Positions 1-12,151 are shown, numbered from the stretch's first letter. The stretch is DNA of 64,000 bases from Gp6-AA40 sp035649635 (GCA_035649635.1 DASRJE010000102.1:1-64000), one strand, 5' to 3'. Translations and numbers: made by a program. Notes: a model not told the origin generated them from the sequence alone.

Positions 1-918
1 AAACCGGACTTCCGCCTTTGTCGGGTGCACGTTCACGTCCACGGCGTCAGGAGGCATCTCGATGAACAGATGGACCTCGGGGCTTCGCTCCTTGATCGAT
101 GCCACGCTGTACGCGTCAATGATCGCGTGAGCGATGGTGCGATCGCGCACAATGCGCCGGTTGATAAAGACGTTCTGTGGCCCACGCGTCGGCCCCTGTT
201 CTGCAAGCGCGGCGATATAACCCACGAGCGTGACGCCCCCGCCATCGCGACGCACATCAACGAGGTCGCTCCGATCTCCATACAGCTGGTACAAGCGATC
301 TCGAAGCGTCGCGACAGGTGGCACCTGCAGGACTTTTCGGCCCGCGCTCGTCAGCGTGAAGCCGACTTCGGGATAGCACAACGCCAGTTGCGTGACGATG
401 CGGGAGACCTGCGCAGACTCGGCGCCGTCCGACTTCAGAAATTTGCGCCGAGCCGGCAGGTTGTAGAAGACATCGGCGACCTCGATCGAGGTGCCTTCCG
501 GCATGCCCACTTCCATGACGGACGCGATCGTCCCGCCGTTGACGCGAACGTCCGTTCCTGATTGAGCTCCCCGTGCGCGCGACCGCAAGACGAAATGCGA
601 TACCGACGCGATGCTCGGCAGCGCTTCGCCACGAAATCCAAGCGTCGCGATACGCGCCAGGTCGTCGGATCGGTGAATCTTGCTCGTCGCATGGCGCTCG
701 ATGGCTAGGCGCGCGTCCTCCGGCTCCATCCCTTCGCCATCGTCCTCGACACGAATCAGCTTCTTACCGCCGTACTCGACCGTGATGACGATGCGGCGTG
801 CGCCGGCGTCGAGCGAGTTCTCGACCAACTCCTTGATGACGGATGCGGGCCGCTCGACGACTTCGCCGGCGGCGATCTGGTTTGCGAGATCGTCTGGTAG
901 ACGGTGAATCTTTCCCAT
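1..918 (-). CDS. mutL: DNA mismatch repair protein MutL, N-terminal part (runs off the window)
   Basis: The N-terminal 306 residues are present; the C-terminal part lies beyond base 1. The frame starts at ATG (916-918 on the complement) and begins MGKIHRLPDDLANQIAAGEV. It then shows the GHKL ATPase motifs: ELVENSLDAGA with the catalytic Glu, DDGEGM, the ATSKI lid region and TLGFRGEALPSIASV. The family couples mismatch recognition by MutS to strand incision or unwinding. The second part seen here (DVNVHPTKAEVRF) is the transducer-domain signature, so the cut falls near the end of the N-terminal module. Whether the missing C-terminus carries the endonuclease motif cannot be seen. Identification is firm. 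Confidence 0.96.
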   Translation of the reverse strand, partial: MGKIHRLPDDLANQIAAGEVVERPASVIKELVENSLDAGARRIVITVEYGGKKLIRVEDDGEGMEPEDARLAIERHATSKIHRSDDLARIATLGFRGEALPSIASVSHFVLRSRARGAQSGTDVRVNGGTIASVMEVGMPEGTSIEVADVFYNLPARRKFLKSDGAESAQVSRIVTQLALCYPEVGFTLTSAGRKVLQVPPVATLRDRLYQLYGDRSDLVDVRRDGGGVTLVGYIAALAEQGPTRGPQNVFINRRIVRDRTIAHAIIDAYSVASIKERSPEVHLFIEMPPDAVDVNVHPTKAEVRF

Positions 919-930
919 CGGCTATGCCGC

Positions 931-1082
931 CACGAAGAACACGACGTAATTTGCCACGAAGAACACGAAGGTCACGATGGTATGGCCTCCGCTTCGCGTC
1001 AACGTGACTTCGTGTACTTCGTGTCCTTCGTGGCGCATCTTTTCGTGTCCTTCGTGGCGAAGAGTTTCGTGTCCTTCGTGGC
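931..1082. repeat. Two opposed arrays of a 24-bp-period repeat (CACGAAGAACACGAAG / TTCGTGTCCTTCGTGGC)
   Basis: The 17-mer TTCGTGTCCTTCGTGGC occurs at 1018-1034, 1042-1058 and 1066-1082, an exact 24-base period. Two copies in the opposite orientation (CACGAAGAACACGA) begin at 931 and 955, also 24 bases apart. The arrays fill the gap between the start of mutL and the stop of corA and can fold into a large hairpin. Open frames through them are repetitive (ATKDTK- or FVSFVA-like) and are not genes. From memory, similar strings recur between genes in many high-GC bacterial genomes; function is unknown. Confidence 0.85.
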
Positions 1083-1084
1083 AA

Positions 1085-2046
1085 TCAGATCCACTTGTTC
1101 AGACGAAAGACCACCAGCATGGTCAAGCTGATGGCGAACATGATCCCGCTGATCCACCAGAATTGCGCCCCGGCCCCGCCCGGCATATGGGGAAGGTCGA
1201 TGTTCATCCCCCACATGCCGGTGAGGACGGTGAGCGGCAGGAAGATTGTCGACATCACCGTCAGCACCTTCATGACCTGATTCAGCCGATTCGAGACGCT
1301 CGCCAGGTTCACCTCGAGGATGCTCGTCATCCGATCCTGGAACAGGATCACTTCCTCGGTCAGGCGCACGACGTGATCGTAGACGTCGCGAAAGCGAAAG
1401 GCCATCTCGTCGGAGATCATCGGAAACTCGCGGCGCGCCAGCCGGCCGATTGCATCGCGCTGCGGGATGAGCACCCGTCGCATGTGCGCCAGCTCACGCT
1501 TGATCTTCATGACCTGCGCCACCAGCTGAGAGCGGCCGGCAAGCGCCCGTTCCTCGAGCGTCTCGATGCGCTCTTCGACCGCCTCGGCGATGGGGCGATA
1601 ATTGTCGACCATCGAGTCTACGATCCGGTGCGTCAGCGCTACCGGGCCTTCGTTGAGCAGGTGCTCGTACTGGCCGCAGGCCTGCCGGAGGCGCTCGATG
1701 CTGCGCGACGTTCCGTCGTGCACAGTCACGAGGAAATTGCGTCCGAGGAAGAAGTCGACGTCACGCGTCGAGAACCCGCGCTCCGAGTTGGCCTGGCTGT
1801 CGATTCCGTGGAGAACCAGATAGAGGTAGTTGGGATACGGCTCGACTTTCGGAAACTGCAGCGCGCTCCGCGCGTCCTCTACCGAGAGAGGGTGGAAGTG
1901 GAACACGTCATTCAGCAGCAGGTACTCATCGTCGGTGGGGGCAGCCAGATCCACCCAGAGCTTCGTTGTCGAGGACGGGTCGAGCCAGGCGGGCTCGACT
2001 CGATCCGCCTGTCTCGTCGTACCCCCCTCGTGAAGATAGACGGATA

Positions 2047-2050
<4 letters not shown>
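1085..2050 (-). CDS. corA: CorA-family magnesium/divalent cation transporter
   Basis: A 321-residue inner-membrane channel protein. The large N-terminal alpha/beta domain is followed by a long helix and two C-terminal membrane segments (about 262-280 and 296-316). The family signature GMN is at 281-283 (WGMNIDLPHMPGG) just after the first segment, followed by the short outer loop and a basic C-terminal tail (RLNKWI). CorA pentamers take up Mg2+ and, in some members, export or import Co2+ and Ni2+. The start is TTG, overlapping the ppdK stop as TTGA (2047-2050), which implies translational coupling; no ATG fits a full-length N-terminus. Confidence 0.94.
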
Positions 2051-4851
<2,801 letters not shown>

Positions 4852-4871
4852 TTCGAATTCGGTCTCCACAC

Positions 4872-4945
4872 GCGGGGCCTGAAGGCCCCGCTCTACGAAC
4901 CCAGCGCGCTTTCCTTGTCCGCCGTAGCTTCAGCGGAGGCGGAAG
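4872..4945. repeat. Intergenic hairpin repeats (GCGGGGCC-TGAA-GGCCCCGC, then CCGTAGCTTCAGCGGAGG)
   Basis: The ppdK-glyS gap holds an 8-bp perfect stem with a TGAA loop at 4872-4891, followed by GCTCTACG, then a second imperfect hairpin around 4918-4943 (TCCGCC...GGCGGA). The first unit resembles sequences at 29544-29569 and 29598-29623. The second shares an 18-base core, with one difference, with the complement of 52660-52677. These look like dispersed palindromic repeats rather than terminators, as no T-run follows. Confidence 0.7.
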
Positions 4946-4956
4946 CCTGCGCGAAC

Positions 4957-7158
4957 CTACTCGGTCACGATCTCGGAAATATCCGCAATGTCCAGAATCA
5001 ACCCGCGCAGTGTCGCGATCAGCCCCAGCCTGGCCGCACGCAGTCGTTCATCTTCGGCCATCACCAGCACATCGTCGAAGAACTTCGCGACCGGCGGTTG
5101 CAACGCCGCGATTCCGGTGAAGGCATCGCGATAGTCGCCGCGCGAGGCTGCGGCGCGGATATCGTTGGCGCCAGTCTGAAGCGCGGAGACGAGCGTCCGC
5201 TCCGCCGGCTCGGTGAGTAGCGCGGTGTCCAGTGCTGTCGGTGCCGGGACGCCTTTCGAGATGTTCTTCACTCGCTTCAAAAGCGTAGCAACACCGAGCA
5301 ACGATTCTGATCCCGACATCTGCGCCAGCGCCTCGAGCTTGCGGAGCGCCTCGCGCGGGCTGACAACCGCCGGCCCGCCATGCGTGACGGCGCGCACACT
5401 GCGGATGTCGAACCCTCGCTGTTCGAGGAGGTACGACAAACGGTCGCCCATGAAAGACAGCAGCGCTGCTTCCGAGTCGCCGAAGCCGCCGAACGGCAAC
5501 GCCGCCTGTTCCAGCAAACGTCCAAGCGGCAGACGGTTTTCGATTCCCGCAAGATCAGGCAAGTCCACCAGGATCTTCACGGCTCCCTGTGTCTGACGCC
5601 GAAGGCCCAGGGGATCGCGGGAGCCGGTTGGCCGTTCACCCGCCCAGAACATCCCCACGACCGAGTCGAGCTTGTCGGCGAGAGACAGGGCGGCCCATAT
5701 CACGGCCGCGGCCCCCAGTTGCGGCCGCGAGGGCGGCGCATCGGCTTCAACACCGGCCGGAAGATAGTGGTAATAGATTGCCTTCCAGACTTCCTCGGGC
5801 AGACCCTCTTCGCGCGCGTAGATCCCGCCCATCGTTCCCTGGAGCTCCGTGAGCTCCCGCACCATGTCGGTCGCCAAATCCGCCTTACAGAGTCGAGCGG
5901 CTCGTTCCCCCTGGGCGACAGCATCGGGACGGCCGAACGCCTCCTCCGCGATCCACCCGGTGAGTGCCCTGATTCGATCCACCTTCTCACGATAGCTGCC
6001 CAGCTTCTTGTGAAACAGGATCGTTGAGAGGCGATCGATTCGCGACTCCAGGGTGGCTTTGCGATCTTCATCCCAGAAAAACCGCGCGTCTCGAAGCCGG
6101 GCCGTCAGGACGCGCTCGGAATTGCGGGCGATGATTTCCGGACGCTCGGCCTGCATGTTGGTTACGGCGAGAAACGCGGGCTTCAGTCGTCCTTCCTCGT
6201 CCACTACCGGGAAGTAATGCTGGTGATGAATCATCGTCGTCGTCAGCACTTCTTCGGGCAGCTTGAGGAACTCGACAGGGATGTGTCCTGCGACGACCGA
6301 TGGGTACTCGACGAGGTCGGGGACTTCCTGCAGCAGCGACGATTGCGATGCCACCAGGCCACTGACACGCGCGCCAAGCTTGCGCGCGTGCGTCTCGAGC
6401 TCGCGACGGATCCGCTGCTCGCGCTCGGCGCGATCGAGGATGACGAAGTTCTCGAGGAGCCGGGCCTGGTAATCGTCGAACGTCTTGACCTTGATCGCGC
6501 GTCCGGCACGGCCACTCGTCGTCAGAAAACGGTGGCCGTATGTATTGGGCCCCGAACGGATGTCCTGGACCGTCGGCCCCTGGGCGAGCTCGGTCCGCCG
6601 AATCACGAACGGCACGACACGGCCGCCATACAGGAGCACGAGCCATCGGATCGGACGCGCGAACGGCAGATCGCCCTTTCCGTCCTCCAGATACGCATCC
6701 CAACGCATCTGCTTCGGAAACGTCATGTCGCGGAGCAGACCCGTCATGAGATCCGCGAGGACATCGACCGTCGCCTTGCCACGCTGGCGTACGCGGTAGG
6801 CCAGATACGTGCCTTTTGGCGTCTCTTGTCGTTCGAGCGCGTCCACTTCCACGCCGTACTTCTTCGCAAACCCGATTGCGGCTGGTGTGGGTTGCCCGTC
6901 CGGCTTGAACGCCGCAGACACAGGAGGACCGGTCACCAGCTCCTCGAAGTCCGTCTGCCGTTCCGAAAGCTTCGCCACTCGCGCGGTCAGGCGCCTCGGC
7001 GTGCTGTAGGTTTCCGCAGCTCCTCCACCGGTCAACCTGAATTCCTTGAGGCGCGCATCGAGGTGACGCCCGAGCTGCGCCGTCAGACCGGGCAACCAGC
7101 TCGCGGGAATCTCCTCGCAGCCGATCTCGATGAGAAGCTCGCGATCGAGTCCCGTCAC
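4957..7158 (-). CDS. glyS: Glycyl-tRNA synthetase beta subunit
   Basis: 733 residues, close to the usual length (about 690) of the beta chain of the bacterial alpha2beta2 GlyRS. The beta chain binds tRNA-Gly and is needed for aminoacylation together with GlyQ. It begins ELLIEIGCEEIPASWLPG, the family N-terminal signature, and contains the HD-like core around TTMIHHQHYFPVVDE and the KADLATDMVRELTELQG block. The C-terminus has the anticodon-binding-like helical region. The start codon is GTG and overlaps the glyQ stop as GTGA (7155-7158), so synthesis of the two subunits is probably coupled. Confidence 0.97.
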   Translation of the reverse strand: MTGLDRELLIEIGCEEIPASWLPGLTAQLGRHLDARLKEFRLTGGGAAETYSTPRRLTARVAKLSERQTDFEELVTGPPVSAAFKPDGQPTPAAIGFAKKYGVEVDALERQETPKGTYLAYRVRQRGKATVDVLADLMTGLLRDMTFPKQMRWDAYLEDGKGDLPFARPIRWLVLLYGGRVVPFVIRRTELAQGPTVQDIRSGPNTYGHRFLTTSGRAGRAIKVKTFDDYQARLLENFVILDRAEREQRIRRELETHARKLGARVSGLVASQSSLLQEVPDLVEYPSVVAGHIPVEFLKLPEEVLTTTMIHHQHYFPVVDEEGRLKPAFLAVTNMQAERPEIIARNSERVLTARLRDARFFWDEDRKATLESRIDRLSTILFHKKLGSYREKVDRIRALTGWIAEEAFGRPDAVAQGERAARLCKADLATDMVRELTELQGTMGGIYAREEGLPEEVWKAIYYHYLPAGVEADAPPSRPQLGAAAVIWAALSLADKLDSVVGMFWAGERPTGSRDPLGLRRQTQGAVKILVDLPDLAGIENRLPLGRLLEQAALPFGGFGDSEAALLSFMGDRLSYLLEQRGFDIRSVRAVTHGGPAVVSPREALRKLEALAQMSGSESLLGVATLLKRVKNISKGVPAPTALDTALLTEPAERTLVSALQTGANDIRAAASRGDYRDAFTGIAALQPPVAKFFDDVLVMAEDERLRAARLGLIATLRGLILDIADISEIVTE

Positions 7159-8042
7159 AGACCCTCCGACGCTTTCATCTCTTCAGGCCCGGCGTATGCC
7201 TTGGCGATACGAATCGCAAGCTGACGGACGCGAAGGATGTACGCGGTTCGTTCCGTCACGCCAATGCTTCCGCTCGAGTCCAGGATGTTGAACAGGTGCG
7301 AGCACTTCAAGCAGTGCTCCAGTGACGGCCACACCAGACCGGAGGCGAGCAGCTTCTCGGCAAACGCGAAGTTCCTGTCGAAGAGATCCCGATGGACGGC
7401 GGCAAACTCCTCGAGCGGCATATCCACCTGGCCAAAGGCGTACTTCGACTGCTCGATTTCCTCCTGGAGGCGAACCTCCGAGTACTTGACGCCACCGCCC
7501 CACTCCAGATCGAAGACGTTGTCGACCCGCTGAAGAAACATCGCGATGCGTTCGAGCCCGTAAGTGATCTCACAGGAGATCGGGGCGAGGTCCATTCCGC
7601 CGACCTGCTGGAAGTAGGTGAATTGCGTGATTTCAAGCCCGTCGAGCAGCACTTGCCACCCTATCCCCCATGCGCCCAGCGTTGGCGATTCCCAGTTGTC
7701 CTCTTCGAAGCGGATGTCGTGTTGCCGCGGGTTGATGCCGCACGCCTCCAGGCTATCGAGGTACAACTGCTGCACTTCGTCGGGTGATGGCTTCAGAATC
7801 ACCTGATATTGATGATGCTTGAACAGGCGATTCGGATTCTGTCCAAACCGTCCATCATCAGGACGACGTGATGGCTGGACGTAGGCCACGCTCCACGGCT
7901 TTGGCCCAAGCACACGGAAGAGCGTCTCGGGATGCGAGGTCCCCGCACCGACTTCGAGATCGAGCGGTTGCTGCAACAGGCATCCGTGAGACGCCCAGAA
8001 CGCAGACAGCTTGAGTATGAGATCTTGAAGCGTCACGCTCAA
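7155..8042 (-). CDS. glyQ: Glycyl-tRNA synthetase alpha subunit
   Basis: 295 residues, the standard size of the catalytic alpha chain. Class II motifs are visible: ATSHGCLLQQPLDLEVGAGT-type N-terminus (here WASHGCLLQQPLDLEVGAG), ETLFRVLGPKPWSVAYVQPS, and the motif-2 region FKHHQYQVILKPSPD. It charges tRNA-Gly with glycine as the (alpha-beta)2 complex. The start is TTG at 8042, five bases after the recO stop, with glyS overlapping downstream. The recO-glyQ-glyS order is seen in several bacterial phyla. Confidence 0.97.
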   Translation of the reverse strand: MSVTLQDLILKLSAFWASHGCLLQQPLDLEVGAGTSHPETLFRVLGPKPWSVAYVQPSRRPDDGRFGQNPNRLFKHHQYQVILKPSPDEVQQLYLDSLEACGINPRQHDIRFEEDNWESPTLGAWGIGWQVLLDGLEITQFTYFQQVGGMDLAPISCEITYGLERIAMFLQRVDNVFDLEWGGGVKYSEVRLQEEIEQSKYAFGQVDMPLEEFAAVHRDLFDRNFAFAEKLLASGLVWPSLEHCLKCSHLFNILDSSGSIGVTERTAYILRVRQLAIRIAKAYAGPEEMKASEGL

Positions 8043-8047
8043 CCCGT

Positions 8048-8698
8048 TCAGGCGTGACGACGAAGGTCGCGAAGCACGCGGTCCGACTTCAACGTTTTCT
8101 CCAGATGCATCGAGATCAGCGTCCGATGCACGTTCTCCAGCTCTCTCAACGCCCGGGCCTCCACACGCACCGAACCCACCTGCTGAGGCGGCACGGTTCG
8201 CGATTCGGCCAGAAATGCCACCGCTCCAGCCGACAGACCAGCCTGCGATTCGGGATACACGCCCTGCAGTCTCAGGAGCCAGTACTCAAAATAGCGGGCC
8301 AGCGGTTCAACTGGTGCTCCGGTTGAGAGCGCATCCAGCATCGACGCCCCCAGCCTGTAGAGCCGGTCGTCGGCATCAGACTCCTGCGCCCACTCATCCA
8401 GCAGCTCGGCAAAATAGCCGATATACCCGAGCGCGTCCGGATTCCCCAGCGTCAGAGGCGACCGATACGTTTCTGCGTAATTCAGGCCCACCAGCTCCCG
8501 CCGCTCTTTCTCGAAGTACGCAACCCTGACCTCGGTCATGGGCTCGAGCGCCCCCGTAAACGACGAACGCGGCCGGCGGGCGCCCTTCGCCACACCGCGT
8601 TTCTTGCCCCGGTCCCGTGTCAGGAAGACGACAATCTTGTCGGCTTCACCGAGCTTGTAAGTGCGGAGAACCAGCGCCTCGGCGGTGTAGAGCGGCAC
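8048..8698 (-). CDS. recO: DNA repair protein RecO
   Basis: 216 residues, GTG start. The N-terminal OB fold reads TAEALVLRTYKLGEADKIVVFLT, then GVAKGARRPRSSFTGALEPMTEV, followed by the all-helical C-terminal domain (GYFAELLDEWAQESDADDRLY). RecO anneals SSB-coated single strands and loads RecA with RecR in recombinational repair. Many RecO proteins carry a four-Cys zinc site in the C-terminal domain. No cysteine pairs are present here, so this is a zinc-free type, slightly shorter than the 240-residue norm. It heads a recO-glyQ-glyS run and is separated from mgtE by 24 bases. Confidence 0.92.
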   Translation of the reverse strand: MPLYTAEALVLRTYKLGEADKIVVFLTRDRGKKRGVAKGARRPRSSFTGALEPMTEVRVAYFEKERRELVGLNYAETYRSPLTLGNPDALGYIGYFAELLDEWAQESDADDRLYRLGASMLDALSTGAPVEPLARYFEYWLLRLQGVYPESQAGLSAGAVAFLAESRTVPPQQVGSVRVEARALRELENVHRTLISMHLEKTLKSDRVLRDLRRHA

Positions 8699-8722
8699 GA
8701 ACAGGCCCTATTTTATGCTGTC

Positions 8723-10087
8723 TCACACCAGATAACGCGCGAAGACCGTCGCCAGCCCCAGAAACGAGAAGAAGCCGAACATATCGGTCATCGTCGTGAT
8801 GAACACCGACGAGGCCAGCGCGGGGTCGACATTCGCGGCGCGCAGCCCGAGCGGCACCAATGTTCCGGCAGCGGCCGCGACAAACATGTTGATGACCATC
8901 GCCATTCCGAGCACGAGCCCGAGCGTCGGGCTGCCGCGCACGATCCAGACCACTGCTGCTGCCGTTGCGCCGAGGACGACGCCGTTTCCGAGGCCAACGA
9001 GCACCTCTTTCAGCAGCGCCTTCCGCGAATTGCTCCACGACAGCTCGCCCAGAGCAATGCCGCGAACGATCACGGTTAATGTCTGTGTGCCGGCGTTGCC
9101 CCCCATGCCCGCGACGATGGGCATGAAAACGGCCAGCACAGGAAACAGATCGATGGTGCCTTCGAACAGCCCCACCACGGCCGCCGCAAAAAACGCCGTG
9201 AGCAGATTGATCGCGAGCCATGGCAGACGCTTGCGCAGCGACTCGGTCGCCGGCGTGAAGGCTCGTTCGTCCCCGGCCACACCGGCAAGGCGATAGATGT
9301 CCTCAGTCGCCTCGTCCTTGATCACGTCGATGACGTCATCGACGGTGATGATCCCGACGAGCTTGTTTTCTGCATCAACGACCGGGATAGCAAGCAGGTT
9401 GTACGCTGCCACCTGCTGCGCGACCTCCTCCTGATCCATGTCGACGCGAGCGCTGGTGATGTCCGCCGTCATGATCCGTTTCAGCGGCGTTTCCGGCGAA
9501 ACGAGCAGGAGCCGGCGCAGCGAGACGACGCCCACGAGATGACGACGCTCATCGACGACGTAGAGATAGAAGACCATCTCGACATCGCGACTGCTTTGAA
9601 TCTCGGTGATGGCTTCCCCAACTGTGATGTCTTCGTTCAGCGCGAAGACATTCGGGTTCATGATGCGGCCGGCCGTGCGCTCCGCATATTCGAGCAGGTT
9701 CTCGACGACGCCCGATTCCTTGGGGCGCATCAAGTGCAGAACCGCCGCGGACAGCTCCTCGGGCAGGTGGTCGATGAGAGCCGCCGCGTCGTCTGAGGGA
9801 ATGTCCTGAGCGAGCTTGGCGATCTCTTCAGCCGGCCGCGTCGCGAGCAGCACGGCTCCGGCTTCCGGTCCCAGTTCTGAGACCGCTTCCATGGCCAGTC
9901 GACCGTTCCGATCGGCCAGCACGGTGAACGCGGCTTCCCGTTCCTTGTCCTGGAGGTCGGTAAAGATCTGGGCGAGGTCGGCGGGATGCTGTTTCTGGAG
10001 CAGATTCAGGAGGTTGGCGGTCGCACCAATGCGCAGCAGTCGTTTGACCGAATCGAGGACGAGATCAATTCTGCGCTGCGCCACCAT
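8723..10087 (-). CDS. mgtE: Magnesium transporter MgtE
   Basis: 454 residues with the complete MgtE architecture. A helical N domain (LLQKQHPADLAQIFTDLQDKEREAAF, EIAKLAQDIPSDDAAALIDHLPE) is followed by two CBS domains (about 135-255, with ITVGEAITEIQ and VGIITVDDVIDVI). Five membrane helices come last, including FEGTIDLFPVLAVFMPIVAGM and GNAGTQTLTV. MgtE is a dimeric Mg2+ channel gated by Mg2+ bound to its cytosolic domains. Only 36 bases separate its start from the next gene, leaving no room for an M-box riboswitch. Together with CorA and the CorC-like protein it is one of three Mg2+-related membrane proteins within 15 kb. Confidence 0.95.
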   Translation of the reverse strand: MVAQRRIDLVLDSVKRLLRIGATANLLNLLQKQHPADLAQIFTDLQDKEREAAFTVLADRNGRLAMEAVSELGPEAGAVLLATRPAEEIAKLAQDIPSDDAAALIDHLPEELSAAVLHLMRPKESGVVENLLEYAERTAGRIMNPNVFALNEDITVGEAITEIQSSRDVEMVFYLYVVDERRHLVGVVSLRRLLLVSPETPLKRIMTADITSARVDMDQEEVAQQVAAYNLLAIPVVDAENKLVGIITVDDVIDVIKDEATEDIYRLAGVAGDERAFTPATESLRKRLPWLAINLLTAFFAAAVVGLFEGTIDLFPVLAVFMPIVAGMGGNAGTQTLTVIVRGIALGELSWSNSRKALLKEVLVGLGNGVVLGATAAAVVWIVRGSPTLGLVLGMAMVINMFVAAAAGTLVPLGLRAANVDPALASSVFITTMTDMFGFFSFLGLATVFARYLV

Positions 10088-10123
10088 CTCGCGTTTTTCT
10101 CAAACCCCAAATGATTCAATCTA

Positions 10124-10660
10124 TCACGCAAGGCCGGCTAGCTTGAGGACGGTGTTCCAGTTTCGTCCGGTGCCTCGCGTCGCGAGTTTCTTCTCGATAA
10201 CGGCGCTCGTGAGGCGCGACCTGCCGATGCCATCCCGATAGACGATGTAGGCGCACCGGCCCTGGACGTTGACAATCTCGCGGCCCGTAATCGCCTGCTC
10301 CAACGCCTTGACGCTCGCACGGTCGGGTGCGGCCTTGAGCACCACGGCGAGCAGATGGCTCGGGTCGAGCTTCGCTTCCTTCGGAAAGGGGTTCTCCGCA
10401 ATCAACGTCTTCCACTCTTTGTCCGAGCGGATGAGGACGTCCGTCGTAAGCCCTAACTGTTTTGCTAGGGCGCCCTCGACCAGGCGTTCGAGTTCAGCGG
10501 CATTACGAACATCGCTTCGACACACGAAGTTGCCGCTTTGCAGCAGCGTCTCCACCTCGCCCAGACCAAGCCGCGTCAGCAACTCGCGCAGGTCCGCCAT
10601 TCCGATCTTGTTGTAGCCAGCAAGATTTACCGCGCGCAGCAAGCCGATATAGGTCGTCAC
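10124..10660 (-). CDS. DUF1697 family protein
   Basis: 178 residues, GTG start. The N-terminal TTYIGLLRAVNLAGYNKIGMAD and LLQSGNFVC pattern, plus the C-terminal RLTSAVIEKKLATRGTGRNWNTV stretch, match the DUF1697 family, where the ending T.RNW.T is the strongest signature. The family is small, cytoplasmic and of unknown biochemical role. It is scattered among bacteria and often encoded alone, as here. No signal peptide or membrane segment is seen. It is divergently placed to the PhoX-like gene with a 144-base gap. Confidence 0.85.
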   Translation of the reverse strand: MTTYIGLLRAVNLAGYNKIGMADLRELLTRLGLGEVETLLQSGNFVCRSDVRNAAELERLVEGALAKQLGLTTDVLIRSDKEWKTLIAENPFPKEAKLDPSHLLAVVLKAAPDRASVKALEQAITGREIVNVQGRCAYIVYRDGIGRSRLTSAVIEKKLATRGTGRNWNTVLKLAGLA

Positions 10661-10804
10661 GTCCGTTCGAGTGTCAGTCTACTGCTGAGAGACTCGATCG
10701 CGTCGATACCAATTCGTTGCTGCTCCGTCGAATCCGAGACACACCGGCTTGCCAGACTCTGGCCTGCGCGGCCGCACCCCCATGTGCCGCAGGTAGGAGG
10801 ACTC

Positions 10805-12151
10805 ATGGATCGTCGTTCGTTTTTGAAGAGCGCCGCTGTCGGCGCCGCCGCCGCCGTTCCTTTTACCGCATTCATCCAGCGAGCAGAGGCCAAGAAGCGG
10901 CCAACCGGCGTCGGGTACGGGCCGCTCTTTCCCACTAATGATCAAACGACGGGCTTGCCCCTGTTGCACCTTCCCGAGGGTTTCACCTACGTCAGTCTTG
11001 GTTGGACCGGTGATTTGATGGCCAACGGGCTGCCGACGCCAAGCGCACACGATGGGATGGCTGCGTTCAAGTACAACGGGAATCGCGTCCGCCTGGTTCG
11101 CAATCACGAGCAAGGCGCGGGGGCTCCATTCAGTGGCGCCCATTACGACCCATTCGCATCCGGAGGCACGACGACGCTTGTCTTCGATACCGGGGAAGGC
11201 GCCCTCATCGAAACCACCGACAGCCTCAGCGGCACCATCCGGAATTGCGCTGGCGGGCCAACGCCATGGGACAGTTGGATGAGCTGCGAGGAGACGACGG
11301 TGTTCAACACCCCAACGTCGGGGGGCAGCGGGATGCCTCACGGATACGTTTTCGACGTGCCTAGCGGAGATTTCAGCGATGCGACGCCGATTCGGGACAT
11401 GGGACGCTTCTCCCACGAAGCGTTGGCCGTCGATCCGCTCTCGGGCAACGTTTACCTGACAGAAGACGCTGGCAACAGCTCGGGGTTCTATCGCTATGTC
11501 CCCAACAAGAAGCACAAGCCTGCCGAAGGCGGTCAGCTGTTCATGTTGAAGGTCCAGCGCCAGGCGCTCGCGAACCTGGGAACCGGATACCCGAACGGCG
11601 CGACCTTTGATGTCGAGTGGGTGTCGATCGACACGCCAGACGATCAGTCACCGATCATGCCGGGTAACTTCGTCTGGGCACAGGGGCGCGCGAAGGACGC
11701 CGTCACATTTGCTCGCCTGGAGGGATGCTGGTACGGCGGCGACAGGCGTATCTATATAGTCTCGACGAGCGGCGGCGCCGTCCAGCAGGGGCAGATCTGG
11801 GTATACGACCCAAAGGAAGAAACGATCATGCTGCTGTTCGAGTCGCCCAGCATGGCGGTGTTGAACGCGCCGGACAACATCACCGTCAGTCCGCGTGGCG
11901 GCCTCGTCCTCTGCGAGGACGGCGGAGGCGAAGAGTTCCTCCACGGCCTGACCGTCGACGGGGAAATTTTCAAGTTTGCGAAGAACAACGTCGTCCTCAA
12001 CGGCGAGCGAAACGGCATCACCGGGAACTTCGCCGGCTCGGAGTTTGCCGGTGCCTGTTACAGCCCTGATGGCGACTGGCTGTTTGCCAATATACAGAGC
12101 CCGGGAATCACCGTCGCGATCACAGGGCCCTGGCAGAACGGCGCTCTCTAA
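10805..12151 (+). CDS. Tat-exported PhoX/DUF839-family protein (putative alkaline phosphatase)
   Basis: 448 residues. I chose ATG 10805 because AGGAGG (10795-10800) sits just upstream and because the protein then starts with a twin-arginine signal (MDRRSFLKSAAVGAAAAVPF, cleavage near AEA-KK). The mature part matches DUF839/PhoX: VRNHEQGAG, NCAGGPTPWDSWMSCEETT, GRFSHEALAVDP, VYLTEDAGN and a C-terminal SPDGDWLFANIQSPG. PhoX enzymes are Ca2+/Fe3+-dependent periplasmic phosphatases. Many DUF839 members are uncharacterised beta-propellers, so substrate is uncertain. The stop codon lies in the loop of a hairpin at 12141-12160. Confidence 0.85.
   Translation: MDRRSFLKSAAVGAAAAVPFTAFIQRAEAKKRPTGVGYGPLFPTNDQTTGLPLLHLPEGFTYVSLGWTGDLMANGLPTPSAHDGMAAFKYNGNRVRLVRNHEQGAGAPFSGAHYDPFASGGTTTLVFDTGEGALIETTDSLSGTIRNCAGGPTPWDSWMSCEETTVFNTPTSGGSGMPHGYVFDVPSGDFSDATPIRDMGRFSHEALAVDPLSGNVYLTEDAGNSSGFYRYVPNKKHKPAEGGQLFMLKVQRQALANLGTGYPNGATFDVEWVSIDTPDDQSPIMPGNFVWAQGRAKDAVTFARLEGCWYGGDRRIYIVSTSGGAVQQGQIWVYDPKEETIMLLFESPSMAVLNAPDNITVSPRGGLVLCEDGGGEEFLHGLTVDGEIFKFAKNNVVLNGERNGITGNFAGSEFAGACYSPDGDWLFANIQSPGITVAITGPWQNGAL

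Noticed and set aside
9950..10123. M-box riboswitch before mgtE
   Set aside because: Only 36 bases separate mgtE from the upstream gene, far too short for the element.
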